A stretch of 64,000 nucleotides of DNA from Helicobacter cynogastricus (lineage in GTDB: Bacteria; Campylobacterota; Campylobacteria; Campylobacterales; Helicobacteraceae): contig NZ_FZMQ01000011.1 of NCBI RefSeq assembly GCF_900197855.1, positions 46,364-110,363 on the forward strand, read 5' to 3'. Shown here one piece after another: positions 31,437 through 41,073 of the stretch; position 1 is the first letter of the stretch, and the number at the start of each line of letters is the position of its first letter. Under the pieces are notes generated by a model. The model worked only from the letters and a program-made list of their open reading frames with translations. It did not search any database and was not told where the DNA came from. The position numbers and the translations under genes are program-made.

Positions 31437-33350
31437 TTAGGGGGTTTCCCAAGTTTGTAAAGCTTCCTCTAGGATTTCTTTAACACAGGTGATCCCCCCT
31501 GCCAAACTAAAGAGCCAGTATTTATGAGCGTAAATCCATTCTAGTTGTTTGGCTTGTAATTCCTCTTGACTAAAGGTGGGTTTGATCACAATTTTAGCGA
31601 TGTCTAGTTCTTGATGGAAGATATAGGATTGAATCGCGTCATTAAAACATTGGGTGAATTTAACTTCCTCAAAGAGGGTTTTTAAATCATCAATTTTTTC
31701 ACTCAACACCTCTATGCGCTTTAAATCCAATTTTTCTAGGTCATTTTGGGCGTTGAGCGATTCGATTTCCTCTAAGAATGCCATTATCTCCAAAAAGAGG
31801 GCTTCGATTTTTTCCTTGCACTCTTGGGCATACTCAATCGCATCTAAACAGGTCTTTTTAGCTTCCTCTAACCAGCGCGCGCTCTGCTCTGGGCTTGGGG
31901 GGGTGAGTTGCATGGGAGCTTTGGGCTCTAAGGCGGGCAAATCTGCTTTAATGCGTGCGATCGCTTCTTTAAAGGGAAGTTCTAAAGTGCCCCTAATGCG
32001 CGCCCCGCCCTCTGTGGCGTTGATCACCTCTAAATTATAGGGCGTGTGGTAAATGTCCTTTTCAAAGAAGTCTAAAAAGAGCTTCCAAATGCGCGTGCTC
32101 TCTACCTGCCCTTCTCCTCCATAGGCTTCAATAAAAATTTTCTCCCCCTCCTCTTTGGGCTTGATCTCTTGTGCCCCATAGATCGCTCCACTGGCATGAC
32201 TCTCTCCACTGGGTGCAAAGCTCAAATCTTGTCCGATGAAAACACAACGCTTAAAGCGCGCGTGTACCACGAGCTCATAGGCCATGTTAGCCGCACTCAT
32301 GCCAATGCCCAAATAGCCATAATCATGCAAGTTAAACAGACTGGTATAACCAAAGGGGCGTAGGCTAAATTGAATAGTACCTTTGCTGATGGCTTGGCGC
32401 AAACTTTGGTGCACAATAGAAGTGATGGCAAAAATCACTCCCTCTTGAGCCTCTTTGGGCGTGTCTTGGTAAAATTTAGCACTAGCTTCCACGCGCTCAA
32501 GCGAAAAGACCAGATCGGGTTTAATCCCATGTGCATGCAAAATAGGAAAAGAGGCATCAATGCAAAAGAGGGTTGCATAAGGGGCGATCTCTTTAAGCAA
32601 GGGGAGTTGTTTATTCAGACTAGGCCCCGTAGAAACAATGATAGCGGTGTTATAGCGCGCGTTGCGCGTCTTGAGGGCTTGCACTAAGTTAATAAGAGTG
32701 GGGGTTTGCACCACAAAGGGGAGGTTTTGCACATGGTGTTTGATCCCAATGATCGCATCTTTGGCATCATTACCCACGCCAATCACCGCATTTTCAAGGG
32801 CTTTGACAAAGTGTTGGTTAATAAGGGTGAAATCTTGGACATATTGCTCATAATAAGAATGAGAAATGACCAACTCATACACCTTAGCATACACTTTAGC
32901 ATGTTTGTCCATCAAAAAAAGCGAGGCGATTAATGGATAGTTGCACGCGCCAGAGTGCAGCAAGATGAGACGATCGCTTTGCATTTCCTCGCTAAAATCT
33001 AGTAAATTTAAGACAATAAAAATGATCTCTAATTCGGGCTCAATCACTACTAAGCGTTTGAGTTGTTCTAAACCCAAAAATAAGCGCATGAGCATGCCAT
33101 TACCCGCGCCATAAAAGTACAGATAGGGGATGTACATATGTGCGCTGAGCTCCTCAAAGCGTTTTAAATTCTCTTCTAAGGGTTTGTGCGCAAAAAGGGG
33201 AGTGTTGGTGGAAATATCCACAATATTGAAGGCATCTTGTTGCATGAAAACTTCGTACTTAAGATTGCTCTTAAGTTTACTCAGTTCCAAAGCCAAGAGG
33301 GGGTCTTTGTGTTGCAAAACCCCTAAATTTTTCTCATAAACGCTAGACAA
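31437..33350 (-). CDS. maf: Maf-family motility accessory factor (flagellin glycosylation)
   Basis: Maf proteins transfer nonulosonic acids such as pseudaminic acid onto flagellin in Campylobacterota. The 637-residue product contains the central DUF115/MptE-like Rossmann domain with TAIIVSTGPSLNKQLPLLKEIAP near residue 235 and ATLFCIDASFPILHAHGIKPDLVFSLER, then GIGMSAANMAYELV and FIGQDLSFAPSGESHASGA. The C terminus is a helical, acidic segment. It starts at TTG 33350 after GGGGTAGG, 16 bases beyond the flaB stop, matching H. pylori HP0114 next to flaB (HP0115). It is probably cotranscribed with the flagellin it modifies. Confidence 0.88.
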   Translation of the reverse strand: MSSVYEKNLGVLQHKDPLLALELSKLKSNLKYEVFMQQDAFNIVDISTNTPLFAHKPLEENLKRFEELSAHMYIPYLYFYGAGNGMLMRLFLGLEQLKRLVVIEPELEIIFIVLNLLDFSEEMQSDRLILLHSGACNYPLIASLFLMDKHAKVYAKVYELVISHSYYEQYVQDFTLINQHFVKALENAVIGVGNDAKDAIIGIKHHVQNLPFVVQTPTLINLVQALKTRNARYNTAIIVSTGPSLNKQLPLLKEIAPYATLFCIDASFPILHAHGIKPDLVFSLERVEASAKFYQDTPKEAQEGVIFAITSIVHQSLRQAISKGTIQFSLRPFGYTSLFNLHDYGYLGIGMSAANMAYELVVHARFKRCVFIGQDLSFAPSGESHASGAIYGAQEIKPKEEGEKIFIEAYGGEGQVESTRIWKLFLDFFEKDIYHTPYNLEVINATEGGARIRGTLELPFKEAIARIKADLPALEPKAPMQLTPPSPEQSARWLEEAKKTCLDAIEYAQECKEKIEALFLEIMAFLEEIESLNAQNDLEKLDLKRIEVLSEKIDDLKTLFEEVKFTQCFNDAIQSYIFHQELDIAKIVIKPTFSQEELQAKQLEWIYAHKYWLFSLAGGITCVKEILEEALQTWETP

Positions 33351-33366
33351 GCCTACCCCACCCCCT

Positions 33367-34911
33367 CTATTGCAAGAGTCTCAAGACATTTTGTTGCACC
33401 GCATTGGCTTGCGCCATTGCAAAGCTCCCACTTTGGGCCAAGATATTGAATTTAGAGAAGCTCGCACTTTCTTCGGCGAAATCCACATCGCGGATTTGCG
33501 ATTCAGCGGCCTTCACATTCACCTGAGTTACCGAGATGTTGTTGATGGTGGTTACCAACTCCATCTGCACAGAACCCAAGTCTGAGCGAATCTTATCTAG
33601 CTGGATGCGTGCACTCTCCGCCATATCCATTACCATCATCGCCCCGCGCAAACTCGTAACCCCAGCTCCAATACCCTTAAAGTTAAAAGCAGCTTGAGCG
33701 GCATTAGCATTGCCTCCGCCCGCGCTCGTCGCGTTGGCATCAAAAACTCCACGGATGGCCTGTAGATTCACCGTGTATTCCGCAATTCCTTGTGCGGAGT
33801 GTAAACCGATATGGCTAAAATTCACCCCACTGATGATAATATCACGCGCGTTCTCTTTGGTTAAAGTTAAACGCCCTACAATGGCGTGCGCATTCCCTGA
33901 GATGCCTTTAAAATTTCCTCCGCCAAAGACATGCCCAGTGTTACCATCTGCATGCACAGAGATAGCACGCCCATCTGTGGAACGCAGATTAATACGGCCT
34001 TGTATATCCGTGTAGGCCTCTACACCGGTGCGCTCTTTTACAGAGTTGATCGCGTTAGTCAATCTCCCATCGCGATCGTTATGTTGGACATCATTCACAT
34101 TTCCGATCAAGATTCCATTAATGGTTAATCCTCTGATTGTGCCTGATTCTACAGAGTTTTCACCCGTACCCAAGACGACAGCAGTGGCGCGCACACCCAA
34201 AGCACCAGAGTTTTTATTGATCACATTCACCAAAGCTCCTAGCCCAGTACCTGCGCTGGTAGAAATCTTGACTGACTCGAGCTTATAATCGTTCACCGCG
34301 TCTGCTTGCTTGAATTTGAGTGTAACCTCTTGAAGGTTATGTGCGCCCGCACTCACTTCCATGCCACCGCGATCCATCGCTGAGGTTTCAAAGCGCACAT
34401 GCCCAATCTTATCTGAACCTGTAGGACCAATGGAAGCTTTGATTGTGGTGTTAGAATACGCCCCAATTTGAAACTCTTTATTAGAGAAGCTCCCAGCTAG
34501 CAACTGCTGACCATTAAAGCTGGTGGTGTTGGCAATATTATCCAACTCTTCTAAGAGTCGCAAAATATCACTTTGTAATGCCTTTCTGGTTTCAGCAGTT
34601 TGCCCATCTTGAGCAGCCTGCACGGCTTTAGTTTTCACCGTGTCCAGGATTTTGATCTGCTCATCCATCGCCTTATCGGCGGTTTGCACCACCCCAATCG
34701 CATCGTTAGCGTTGCGCACGGCTTGGCCTAAACTCGCACTTTGACTTCTCAAACTATCCGCGATCGCCATCCCTGATGCGTCATCTGCGGCCTTATTGAT
34801 ACGCAAGCCAGAACTCAACTTTTCTAAAGAGGTAGAGAGATCGCGATTGTTGCGTACCCCAATAGTGTGTGCATTCAGCGCGGCTACATTCGTATTGATT
34901 CTAAAACTCAT
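33367..34911 (-). CDS. flaB: Minor flagellin FlaB
   Basis: FlaB forms the hook-proximal part of the sheathed flagellar filament. The 514-residue product equals H. pylori FlaB in length. The N-terminal D0/D1 region begins [18 protein letters not shown] and holds [21 protein letters not shown]; the variable middle contains glycosylatable Ser/Thr; the C terminus ends with the coiled D1/D0 helix ([32 protein letters not shown] region). The ATG at 34911 is chosen over the longer frame because of AAGGA just upstream, family N terminus, and a sigma-54 promoter between. It is divergent from topA and followed by maf. Confidence 0.96.
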   Translation of the reverse strand: MSFRINTNVAALNAHTIGVRNNRDLSTSLEKLSSGLRINKAADDASGMAIADSLRSQSASLGQAVRNANDAIGVVQTADKAMDEQIKILDTVKTKAVQAAQDGQTAETRKALQSDILRLLEELDNIANTTSFNGQQLLAGSFSNKEFQIGAYSNTTIKASIGPTGSDKIGHVRFETSAMDRGGMEVSAGAHNLQEVTLKFKQADAVNDYKLESVKISTSAGTGLGALVNVINKNSGALGVRATAVVLGTGENSVESGTIRGLTINGILIGNVNDVQHNDRDGRLTNAINSVKERTGVEAYTDIQGRINLRSTDGRAISVHADGNTGHVFGGGNFKGISGNAHAIVGRLTLTKENARDIIISGVNFSHIGLHSAQGIAEYTVNLQAIRGVFDANATSAGGGNANAAQAAFNFKGIGAGVTSLRGAMMVMDMAESARIQLDKIRSDLGSVQMELVTTINNISVTQVNVKAAESQIRDVDFAEESASFSKFNILAQSGSFAMAQANAVQQNVLRLLQ

Positions 34912-34944
34912 CGTTGCATCCTTTGCAGTAATATGCTCACACAA

Positions 34945-34960
34945 AGCAATAGCTATTCCA
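34945..34960 (-). promoter_or_regulatory. Sigma-54 promoter (-24/-12) of flaB
   Basis: On the minus strand TGGAAT, five bases, then TTGCT gives the GG-N10-GC spacing of RpoN promoters. It lies 34 bases before the flaB ATG, which predicts a leader of about 23 bases. H. pylori flaB is known to depend on RpoN with FlgR. Confidence 0.85.
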
Positions 34961-34992
34961 TGTTTAGATCTAATCCATGCACCAAAATAGTT

Positions 34993-34998
34993 TATAAT
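34993..34998 (+). promoter_or_regulatory. -10 box (TATAAT) of topA
   Basis: TATAAT lies 20 bases before the topA ATG on the plus strand, back to back with the flaB sigma-54 promoter. The two promoters are about 33 bases apart, so local supercoiling from one may affect the other. Confidence 0.65.
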
Positions 34999-35017
34999 GT
35001 AGAAAAACGAGGTATTC

Positions 35018-37300
35018 ATGGGCAAAAACACCAAACTCATCATTGTAGAATCCCCTACTAAAGCCAAAACTATCGCGCATTTCTTGGATCACAGCTACGA
35101 AGTGATTGCTTCTAAAGGCCATGTTAGGGATTTGAATAAGTACGCTATGGGAATTAAGGTTCAGGACAATAAGTTTGTTCCCAAGTACACCATAGATAAA
35201 GGCCACGAGGAAATTGTGGCGCAAATTTTACAAAGAGCTAAAAGCGCGCAAGAAATTTATATCGCCACCGATGAGGATCGCGAAGGCGAAGCTATTGGCT
35301 ATCACATCGCCTATCTCATCGATCAAGCAGGACACAAATCCCAAGACCCCTTAGAAGAGATGCGCGCCCTAGAAGATCAGAGCCAAACTAAAACCCCCCA
35401 TCCCATTTTCACCTTCCCGCGCATTGTCTTCCATGAAATCACCAAGTCTGCTATCTTGCACGCGCTCAAGCACCCTAAAACTCTTGATGTACATAAAATC
35501 AACGCCCAACTAGCCCGCAGACTCCTAGATCGCATTGTGGGTTTTAGCTTAAGCTCTCTGTTGGCTTCTAAAATCTCTAAGGGTATGAGCGCGGGGCGCG
35601 TGCAGAGTGCAGCACTAAAATTGGTGGTGGATCGCGAACGCGAAATTAGGGCTTTCGAACCCATCATTTATTATGAGATTACAGGCGCGATCGCACAAAC
35701 GAGTGTGAGTTTACAAAGCTATCAACATGAAAAAATCAAAAAACAAAGCCCACGCAACAAACAAGAAGCCTTAGAAATAGTGGCTAACTTGCGCGCACAA
35801 ACCTACCAAGTCCAAGAGATTAGCACCAAAGAGAAAAATACCCCCTCCCCACCCCCTTTTATGACCTCAACTCTACAACAAAGCGCGTCTAATCAATTGG
35901 GTTATAGCCCTTCTAAAACGATGGGTATTGCCCAAAAACTCTATGAGGGCGTGATGACTCCAGAGGGAGTTAGTGGGGTGATCACCTACATGCGCACCGA
36001 TAGCCTCAACATTGCCAAAGAAGCTATAGAATCCGCACGCACCTTCATTGAGCAGAATTATGGTGCGCCTTATGTGCCAAAAAAACCCAAAGTTTATACT
36101 TCCAAAAACAAAAGCGCGCAAGAAGCCCACGAGGCGATTCGCCCCACTAATTTAGCCTTCACCCCCACCATCGCTAAAAATTTTCTCAAGCTCGAAGAAC
36201 ACAAAGTTTATACCCTTATCTATCAACGCTTTCTAGCCTCCCAAATGAGCGATGCACGCCTTGAAAGTCAAAGCGTGTACTTTGCTTGTGAGTCATTGGG
36301 GGCAGTGTTTAAAGCTAGCGGACATAAATTGCTTTTTGAAGGATTCTATAAAGTTTTAGGCAATGGGGATAAAGATACACTTTTGCCTTCTTTTGAACTC
36401 CACCAAGGGGTGCGTTTAGAAAGTTTAGAAGCCAAAGAATGTAGTACGCAACCTCCCGCGCGTTATTCAGAGGCCTCTTTAATCAAAACTTTAGAGAGTC
36501 TAGGGATTGGACGGCCTAGCACTTATGCGCCCACTATCGCCCTACTCCTTAGCCGCGATTATGTATCCCTACAGCAAAAACAGCTCACGCCCACTCCCAA
36601 TGCCTTTAGCGTGATAGAGATTTTAGAAAAGCACTTTAGTGAGATTGTGAACGCGGCTTTTAGTGCCGGGCTAGAAGATAAGCTTGATGCAATCGCTAGC
36701 CACGAGCTCAATTGGCAAGAGATGCTTTTAAAATTCTACACCCCCTTTATGGCACAAATTGAAGAGGGCAAAATTCAAATCGTCTCCCAAAAAGTGAGCG
36801 CACCTACAGGCGAGTTGTGTCCTAAATGTGGTGCTCCTTTAGTGCAACGCACGGGTAGATATGGGGTGTTTGTGGCTTGTAGTGCTTATCCTAAATGCAA
36901 ATTCATCAAATCTGAAATTTCTCAAACAGAAAACTTGGGTTCTTGTGAAAAATGTGGCGAAGCGATGGTGCGCAAAAGAGGACGCTTTGGGGAATTTGTG
37001 GCTTGTAGTGCCTATCCCACTTGTAAAAATATCCGCAACGAAGAGACTAAAAACACCCCTTCTCTTGCTAAATGTCCAGAATGTGGGGGCGATGTACGCG
37101 CTAAAAGGGGCAAGAGAGGCATATTCTATGGTTGCGACAACTATCCAAATTGCAAATTTATCTCAAATTACCAGCCAGTTTTAGAGCCTTGTTTGGTGTG
37201 CGGGGGTTTACGCGTATTTAAAGTCTATAAGAAAAAACCTAGCGTACAAGAATGTTTAAAATGCCATACAAAAATAGAAATAGAGAGTGAGCAGGCGTGA
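35018..37300 (+). CDS. topA: DNA topoisomerase I
   Basis: TopA relaxes negative supercoils. The 760-residue product has the Toprim domain ([12 protein letters not shown] and [14 protein letters not shown]), the catalytic Tyr at about residue 324 in VITYMRTDS, and the conserved SYAPT-type segment [16 protein letters not shown]. Four C-terminal zinc-ribbon repeats follow ([32 protein letters not shown]). The four ribbons are normal for the epsilonproteobacterial enzyme. RBS GAGG precedes the ATG. It overlaps the next gene, a radical SAM protein, by four bases, as in H. pylori HP0116-HP0117. Confidence 0.97.
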   Translation: MGKNTKLIIVESPTKAKTIAHFLDHSYEVIASKGHVRDLNKYAMGIKVQDNKFVPKYTIDKGHEEIVAQILQRAKSAQEIYIATDEDREGEAIGYHIAYLIDQAGHKSQDPLEEMRALEDQSQTKTPHPIFTFPRIVFHEITKSAILHALKHPKTLDVHKINAQLARRLLDRIVGFSLSSLLASKISKGMSAGRVQSAALKLVVDREREIRAFEPIIYYEITGAIAQTSVSLQSYQHEKIKKQSPRNKQEALEIVANLRAQTYQVQEISTKEKNTPSPPPFMTSTLQQSASNQLGYSPSKTMGIAQKLYEGVMTPEGVSGVITYMRTDSLNIAKEAIESARTFIEQNYGAPYVPKKPKVYTSKNKSAQEAHEAIRPTNLAFTPTIAKNFLKLEEHKVYTLIYQRFLASQMSDARLESQSVYFACESLGAVFKASGHKLLFEGFYKVLGNGDKDTLLPSFELHQGVRLESLEAKECSTQPPARYSEASLIKTLESLGIGRPSTYAPTIALLLSRDYVSLQQKQLTPTPNAFSVIEILEKHFSEIVNAAFSAGLEDKLDAIASHELNWQEMLLKFYTPFMAQIEEGKIQIVSQKVSAPTGELCPKCGAPLVQRTGRYGVFVACSAYPKCKFIKSEISQTENLGSCEKCGEAMVRKRGRFGEFVACSAYPTCKNIRNEETKNTPSLAKCPECGGDVRAKRGKRGIFYGCDNYPNCKFISNYQPVLEPCLVCGGLRVFKVYKKKPSVQECLKCHTKIEIESEQA

Positions 37301-38214
37301 TGGCAGGTATTGTCTTTGGACCTCTAAAGTCGCGCCGTTTTGGCTGGTCTTTGGGGATTGATTTAAGCAATGAGGTGAAACAATGCAATTTTAATTGTGT
37401 GTATTGCGAATTGCAGGTGGCAAAACCTATGGACAAAATGGAACATGTAATCCCTCTGAGCGCGTTATTAGAGGCGGTACACAGCGCGCTAGAAACCTAT
37501 AGAAATACGCCTTTAGATGTGCTTACTACCACTGCCAATGGTGAACCAACACTCTATCCCTATCTCTACGATTTTATCACCCAGTTAAAAACACCCCCCG
37601 GGTTAAAAACCTTGATTCTAAGCAATGGATCGCGCTTTGCAAATTTGCAGGTGCAAGAGGCGTTAATGCACTATGACATCGTAAAATTCTCCTTAGATGC
37701 CGTCTTGCCTAAGGCTTTTGCCAAAGTAGATAAACCCAGCAAGCAAATATGCCTAGAGCAACTCTTAGAGGGGATTGTTGATTTTAGCGCGCGCTATAAG
37801 GGCATGCTCATTGCCGAAGTGTTGTTAGTTAAAGGAGTGAACGATGGTTTAGAAAATATTCAGGCCATTGTGGATTTTTTGCGTCCGCTCAAATTAGCCC
37901 GTATTGATTTGAGTACCATCGATCGCCCTCCCTCTCACAACACCAAACCTCTGAGCACTTCAGAACTTTTAAAAGTGGCGACATACTTTGAGGGATTGCC
38001 CGTGAGTTTAGCCCTACGGGATTCTTCTGCGCAACCAAACTTTTCTTTAGCAGATTTAGAACCTCAGTCTTTTTTAGATTTGCTTAAACGCCGTCCCTTG
38101 AGTATAGAGGAAGCTCACTTTTATCTACCCACACAAACTTTACAAAACTTGTACCAGAAGGGAGTTGTAGAAATTAGAAAAATTGGAGCTGTGGATTTTT
38201 ACTATCCATGCTAA
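37297..38214 (+). CDS. Radical SAM protein of the COG0731 type (HP0117-like)
   Basis: The 305-residue protein has the radical SAM cluster motif with Cys30, Cys34 and Cys37 (KQCNFNCVYCEL) and the following TTANGEPTLYP segment typical of COG0731, a group related to wyosine synthases whose substrate in bacteria is not settled. ILSNGSRFAN and KFSLDAVLPKAFAKVDKPS fit the SAM-barrel core. The C-terminal 60 residues form a small helical domain. It starts at GTG 37297 or ATG 37300, overlapping topA. Its stop codon is part of the extended -10 of napB. Confidence 0.85.
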   Translation: MMAGIVFGPLKSRRFGWSLGIDLSNEVKQCNFNCVYCELQVAKPMDKMEHVIPLSALLEAVHSALETYRNTPLDVLTTTANGEPTLYPYLYDFITQLKTPPGLKTLILSNGSRFANLQVQEALMHYDIVKFSLDAVLPKAFAKVDKPSKQICLEQLLEGIVDFSARYKGMLIAEVLLVKGVNDGLENIQAIVDFLRPLKLARIDLSTIDRPPSHNTKPLSTSELLKVATYFEGLPVSLALRDSSAQPNFSLADLEPQSFLDLLKRRPLSIEEAHFYLPTQTLQNLYQKGVVEIRKIGAVDFYYPC

Positions 38215-38217
38215 AAT
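38209..38217 (+). promoter_or_regulatory. Extended -10 (TGCTAAAAT) of napB
   Basis: TGC directly before TAAAAT makes an extended -10 element, 47 bases before the napB ATG. It overlaps the stop codon of the preceding gene. The same TGCTAAAAT string precedes pepF. Confidence 0.5.
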
Positions 38218-38263
38218 ATACGGGTGATTTTTATTGTTTTAAAAACGAACATAAGGATTATAG

Positions 38264-38863
38264 ATGCAACACAGAATGCGGTTTACAATTTTGTTAGGGG
38301 TGGCTTTGTTAGGGAGTTTGTGGGCAACAAATCATCATCATAAGTCTCATAAAGAGGAAAAGGCTCTTGAAAAACCAGCTCCCTTGTTGAGCGACACAGA
38401 AATTGGATTACGCAAAGTACCCCTAGAGGATGAGCAAGACCTTGTATTGAAGGCTTATGATTTTCATCGAAAACCTCCCGGAGAGAGCCAACGCTTTGAA
38501 CGCGCTTATGAAAATGCCCCGCCCATGATTCCTCATGACACTACAGGACTTTTACCCATCACAAAGGAAAATAACCAGTGCTTGGGTTGTCATATGCCCG
38601 ATGTAGCCAGCAGTGTGGGCGCAACCCCAGTGCCTCCCTCCCATCTCTTTGACTTCCGCAACAATCATCCAATTAAGGAAGGAAAAATCAGCGATGCGCG
38701 TTTCAACTGCACGCAATGCCACGCCCCTCAAGCAAATGCCCAACCTGTAGTTAAGAATAATTTTAAACCCATATTTACCAGTAAAAACCTAGAGTTTCGT
38801 TCAAATTTCATGGATGTCGTGAATGTGGGTGTGAAGGATTGGAGTCAAAAGGCGAAGCACTAA
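38264..38863 (+). CDS. napB: Periplasmic nitrate reductase diheme subunit NapB
   Basis: NapB is the diheme cytochrome c that passes electrons to the catalytic subunit NapA in the periplasm. The 199-residue product has a Sec signal peptide (residues 1-21, cleavage after LWA), a His-rich mature start (TNHHHKSHK) and two CxxCH haem sites at residues 106-110 (CLGCH) and 149-153 (CTQCH). Distal haem-ligand candidates lie in PPMIPHD and PPSHLFDFRNNHP. RBS AAGGA is present. No napA, napG, napH or napD is in the window, so this copy stands apart from a nap operon, and H. pylori lacks Nap altogether. Confidence 0.9.
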   Translation: MQHRMRFTILLGVALLGSLWATNHHHKSHKEEKALEKPAPLLSDTEIGLRKVPLEDEQDLVLKAYDFHRKPPGESQRFERAYENAPPMIPHDTTGLLPITKENNQCLGCHMPDVASSVGATPVPPSHLFDFRNNHPIKEGKISDARFNCTQCHAPQANAQPVVKNNFKPIFTSKNLEFRSNFMDVVNVGVKDWSQKAKH

Positions 38864-38865
38864 TT

Positions 38866-39294
38866 ATGGATGTTAAAATTTTAGCGCACCTAGGCGTGGC
38901 GGTACTTGTAGGGGGGTGTTGGGTGGGCGATCCTGCCGATGTAGACCCCAATCTTCCAGACATAGATACGCTGAATGAATGCGCACAGATTAAAGACGAA
39001 TGCCGTGGGAATAAAAATGGTGATATCGCCACCACCTCACCCTCTAAAAATTGGGGGAGTTTTCACACCATTTCTTTAAATGGTGTGAAAATGGCACATG
39101 GGGGCAAGTTTTCTATTTCCGATCTGCCTCCTACAGGAGGGGGTTACATCCCCTACTACCCCATGAATCCTATGATGTACCCGGGAATGTATGGCATGTC
39201 CCCGATGATGGGGATGTATCCGATGAATATGTACCCTTATGGGATGTATCCTATGACAATGGGCATGCCCATGATGTATGGGCCTTGGTGGTGA
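38866..39294 (+). CDS. Lipoprotein with Met/Tyr/Pro-rich tail, unknown function
   Basis: This 142-residue protein begins with a short signal peptide and lipobox VGGC (Cys18), then an acidic segment (GDPADVDPNLPDIDTLNEC) with two further Cys. A remarkable C-terminal tail (residues 94-142) contains 16 Met and many Tyr, Pro and Gly. Met-rich tails of this kind can bind Cu(I) or Ag(I), but here that is only inference. The ATG at 38866 is three bases after the napB stop and makes a proper signal peptide; a longer frame from TTG 38839 would spoil it. The gene is probably cotranscribed with napB. I do not recognise the family. Confidence 0.75.
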   Translation: MDVKILAHLGVAVLVGGCWVGDPADVDPNLPDIDTLNECAQIKDECRGNKNGDIATTSPSKNWGSFHTISLNGVKMAHGGKFSISDLPPTGGGYIPYYPMNPMMYPGMYGMSPMMGMYPMNMYPYGMYPMTMGMPMMYGPWW

Positions 39295-39708
39295 TCAATA
39301 GATAGTTACATGTTCAGGTTTGCAGAAAAGAACGAGTTCCTTACCATTTTCCAAGTGGTAGAGCTCGATCGAGCCTTGATCGAGCACAAAATCCACGCTA
39401 CAATCATTTAGGGCGACTTCTACGCGTTGCATGTTAGGTTCTTTGCGGTCAGCTTTCATACTTATAATCACTCCATTAAAAGCCATAGGATCTAATTTAA
39501 GTCGCTGGCTAAAGTTGGGGATAAGAACTTCGATCACTTTGAGGACAATTGTGATATCATCGTCCTCCTGACAGCTTTCTACTTCGCTAGCACTGCATTT
39601 AGCCTGCACTACCACTTGATGTGCTTCAAAATGCACTCTATATTTTCCCTCTCCTCTTTCATGCAAGGAAATCTTACCCCGAATGCGATTCTTGACATAG
39701 ATGCTCAT
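39295..39708 (-). CDS. TOBE-like small-molecule-binding protein (possible molybdate/Mop type)
   Basis: The 137-residue cytoplasmic protein appears to hold two TOBE-like beta-barrel repeats, about residues 5-70 (KNRIRGKISLHERGEGKYRV to KVIEVLI) and 75-137 (FNGVIISMKADR to FCKPEHVTIY). The pattern N-x(2)-G-K-I and the closing KPEHVTIY resemble Mop and ModC C-terminal domains, which bind molybdate or tungstate. Its position next to napB, a subunit of a molybdoenzyme, agrees with this. AAAGGAAATTC precedes the ATG and TAGAAT (39740-39745) may be the -10. The call is moderate: similarity to the C-terminal domain of other ABC ATPases is also possible. Confidence 0.55.
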   Translation of the reverse strand: MSIYVKNRIRGKISLHERGEGKYRVHFEAHQVVVQAKCSASEVESCQEDDDITIVLKVIEVLIPNFSQRLKLDPMAFNGVIISMKADRKEPNMQRVEVALNDCSVDFVLDQGSIELYHLENGKELVLFCKPEHVTIY

Positions 39709-39777
39709 GAATTTCCTTTAATCACAAATCAAAAGGTTTATTCTAGCATATTAAGATTGATAGAGAGTTAGCGCGGA

Positions 39778-41073
39778 CTACTCTACCACCCTGCCAAGCA
39801 AAATTCCGCCCTCATAGGTGTGGCAAAGGGCTTTGTAATGCCCGGGAGGCGTATGATCTAAGAAGCTTTCATTGATCAAAATATCCCCATCAATTTCCAA
39901 GCCCCAACGCCTATCGCGCGCCTTTAAAAAAAGCCCATCCTCACTCAAACCCTCTACAATAACATCTAAAGTTTGCCCAACAAGTTGTTGCATAGAAGCT
40001 TCTACTTGCGCTTGCACAAGGGCATTAATTTGATCCAAGCGAGTGTTAATAACCTTGTTTTGGACTTGAGGCATTGTATAAGCCTTTGTGCCTTCCTCAG
40101 GACTAAAGGCAAAAAGATTAATGCGATCAAAACTAAAACTTTGTAAAAACTCCTGCAATTCTGCAATATCGCTCTCTTGTTCGTGAGGATGGCCTAATAA
40201 TAGCGTGGTGCGCAAAAAGCTAGCCGGCACAGCGCGCATAGCCTCCAAAAGCTTGACATGTGTGGCTTTATCAGAGTTACGGCGCATGGTCTTAAGCATA
40301 GAATCTGAAATATGCTGGATGGGCATGTCAAAATAATTCATAAAGATGGGAGAATTAGCGATGGCCTCAATAAGTTCTAGGGTGGTTGTGGTGGGGTAAA
40401 GATAGAAAATGCGTGCGCTTTTAAGTGCGTCCTGCTTGTCAATAGCCTTAATCAGCTGGATTAATCCGTCTTTTATACCCTTATCTTTAAGATAAGAGCT
40501 AGAATCTTGAGCAATGAAGCTCACATCGCTAAAACCTTGTTTGGCTAATTGTTCTATCTCTATTAATACGCTCTTTATATCTTTGCTTTGCAAGCGACCT
40601 TTAAAACTAGGGATGGCACAAAAACTACAACTCTGGTTACACCCCTCTGAGAGTTTTACATGGGCGTGCACTTGCGATCCGATGATGGTGCGCTTTTGTG
40701 CCCCTGCTAAAAAAACCTGTTTGGAAAATTGGCTTTGTTTTTGGGCTAATAGCGTGTCGATTTTATCATAATCGCCCACCCCTGTAAAAATGTCAATTTC
40801 TGGCAATTCTTTAGCCAGTTCTTGTTTGTAACGCTCACTCAAACATCCGCTAGCCACCACCAATGCCCCCTCTTTGCGCCCATTGATGGCCTCAAGTAAA
40901 ACCCTAATACTCTCTTCTTTGGCAGATTGGATAAACCCGCAGGTGTTGATAATAATCACATCGGCTAGCCCCATCTCTGAAGTGAGCTCATAATGGGCGA
41001 GCTTGCCTAGCATCACCTCGCTATCTACCAAGTTTTTAGAACAACCAAGAGAGACTAAATGCAATTTAGGCAA
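39778..41073 (-). CDS. rimO: Ribosomal protein S12 methylthiotransferase RimO
   Basis: RimO adds a methylthio group to an Asp of ribosomal protein S12. The 431-residue protein has the UPF0004 N-terminal domain with Cys11 (SLGCSKNLVDSEVMLG) and further cluster Cys in NTCGFI and ASGCLS. The radical SAM motif EGCNQSCSFCAIPSFKGRLQSK follows, and a C-terminal TRAM domain ends the protein. SLGCSKN and the FKGRLQS context favour RimO over MiaB. Start is TTG 41073 with GGGAGA upstream, inside the end of the phosphoribosyltransferase gene. It corresponds to HP0734 in H. pylori order. Confidence 0.93.
   Translation of the reverse strand: MPKLHLVSLGCSKNLVDSEVMLGKLAHYELTSEMGLADVIIINTCGFIQSAKEESIRVLLEAINGRKEGALVVASGCLSERYKQELAKELPEIDIFTGVGDYDKIDTLLAQKQSQFSKQVFLAGAQKRTIIGSQVHAHVKLSEGCNQSCSFCAIPSFKGRLQSKDIKSVLIEIEQLAKQGFSDVSFIAQDSSSYLKDKGIKDGLIQLIKAIDKQDALKSARIFYLYPTTTTLELIEAIANSPIFMNYFDMPIQHISDSMLKTMRRNSDKATHVKLLEAMRAVPASFLRTTLLLGHPHEQESDIAELQEFLQSFSFDRINLFAFSPEEGTKAYTMPQVQNKVINTRLDQINALVQAQVEASMQQLVGQTLDVIVEGLSEDGLFLKARDRRWGLEIDGDILINESFLDHTPPGHYKALCHTYEGGILLGRVVE

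Noticed and set aside
34912..35067. 52 extra residues in front of FlaB
   Set aside because: They would be upstream of the sigma-54 promoter and overlap the topA start. The flagellin N terminus MSFRINTN is at 34911.
36810..37290. Four zinc-ribbon repeats at the end of TopA as a novelty
   Set aside because: C-terminal zinc ribbons are normal in bacterial topoisomerase I, including this group.
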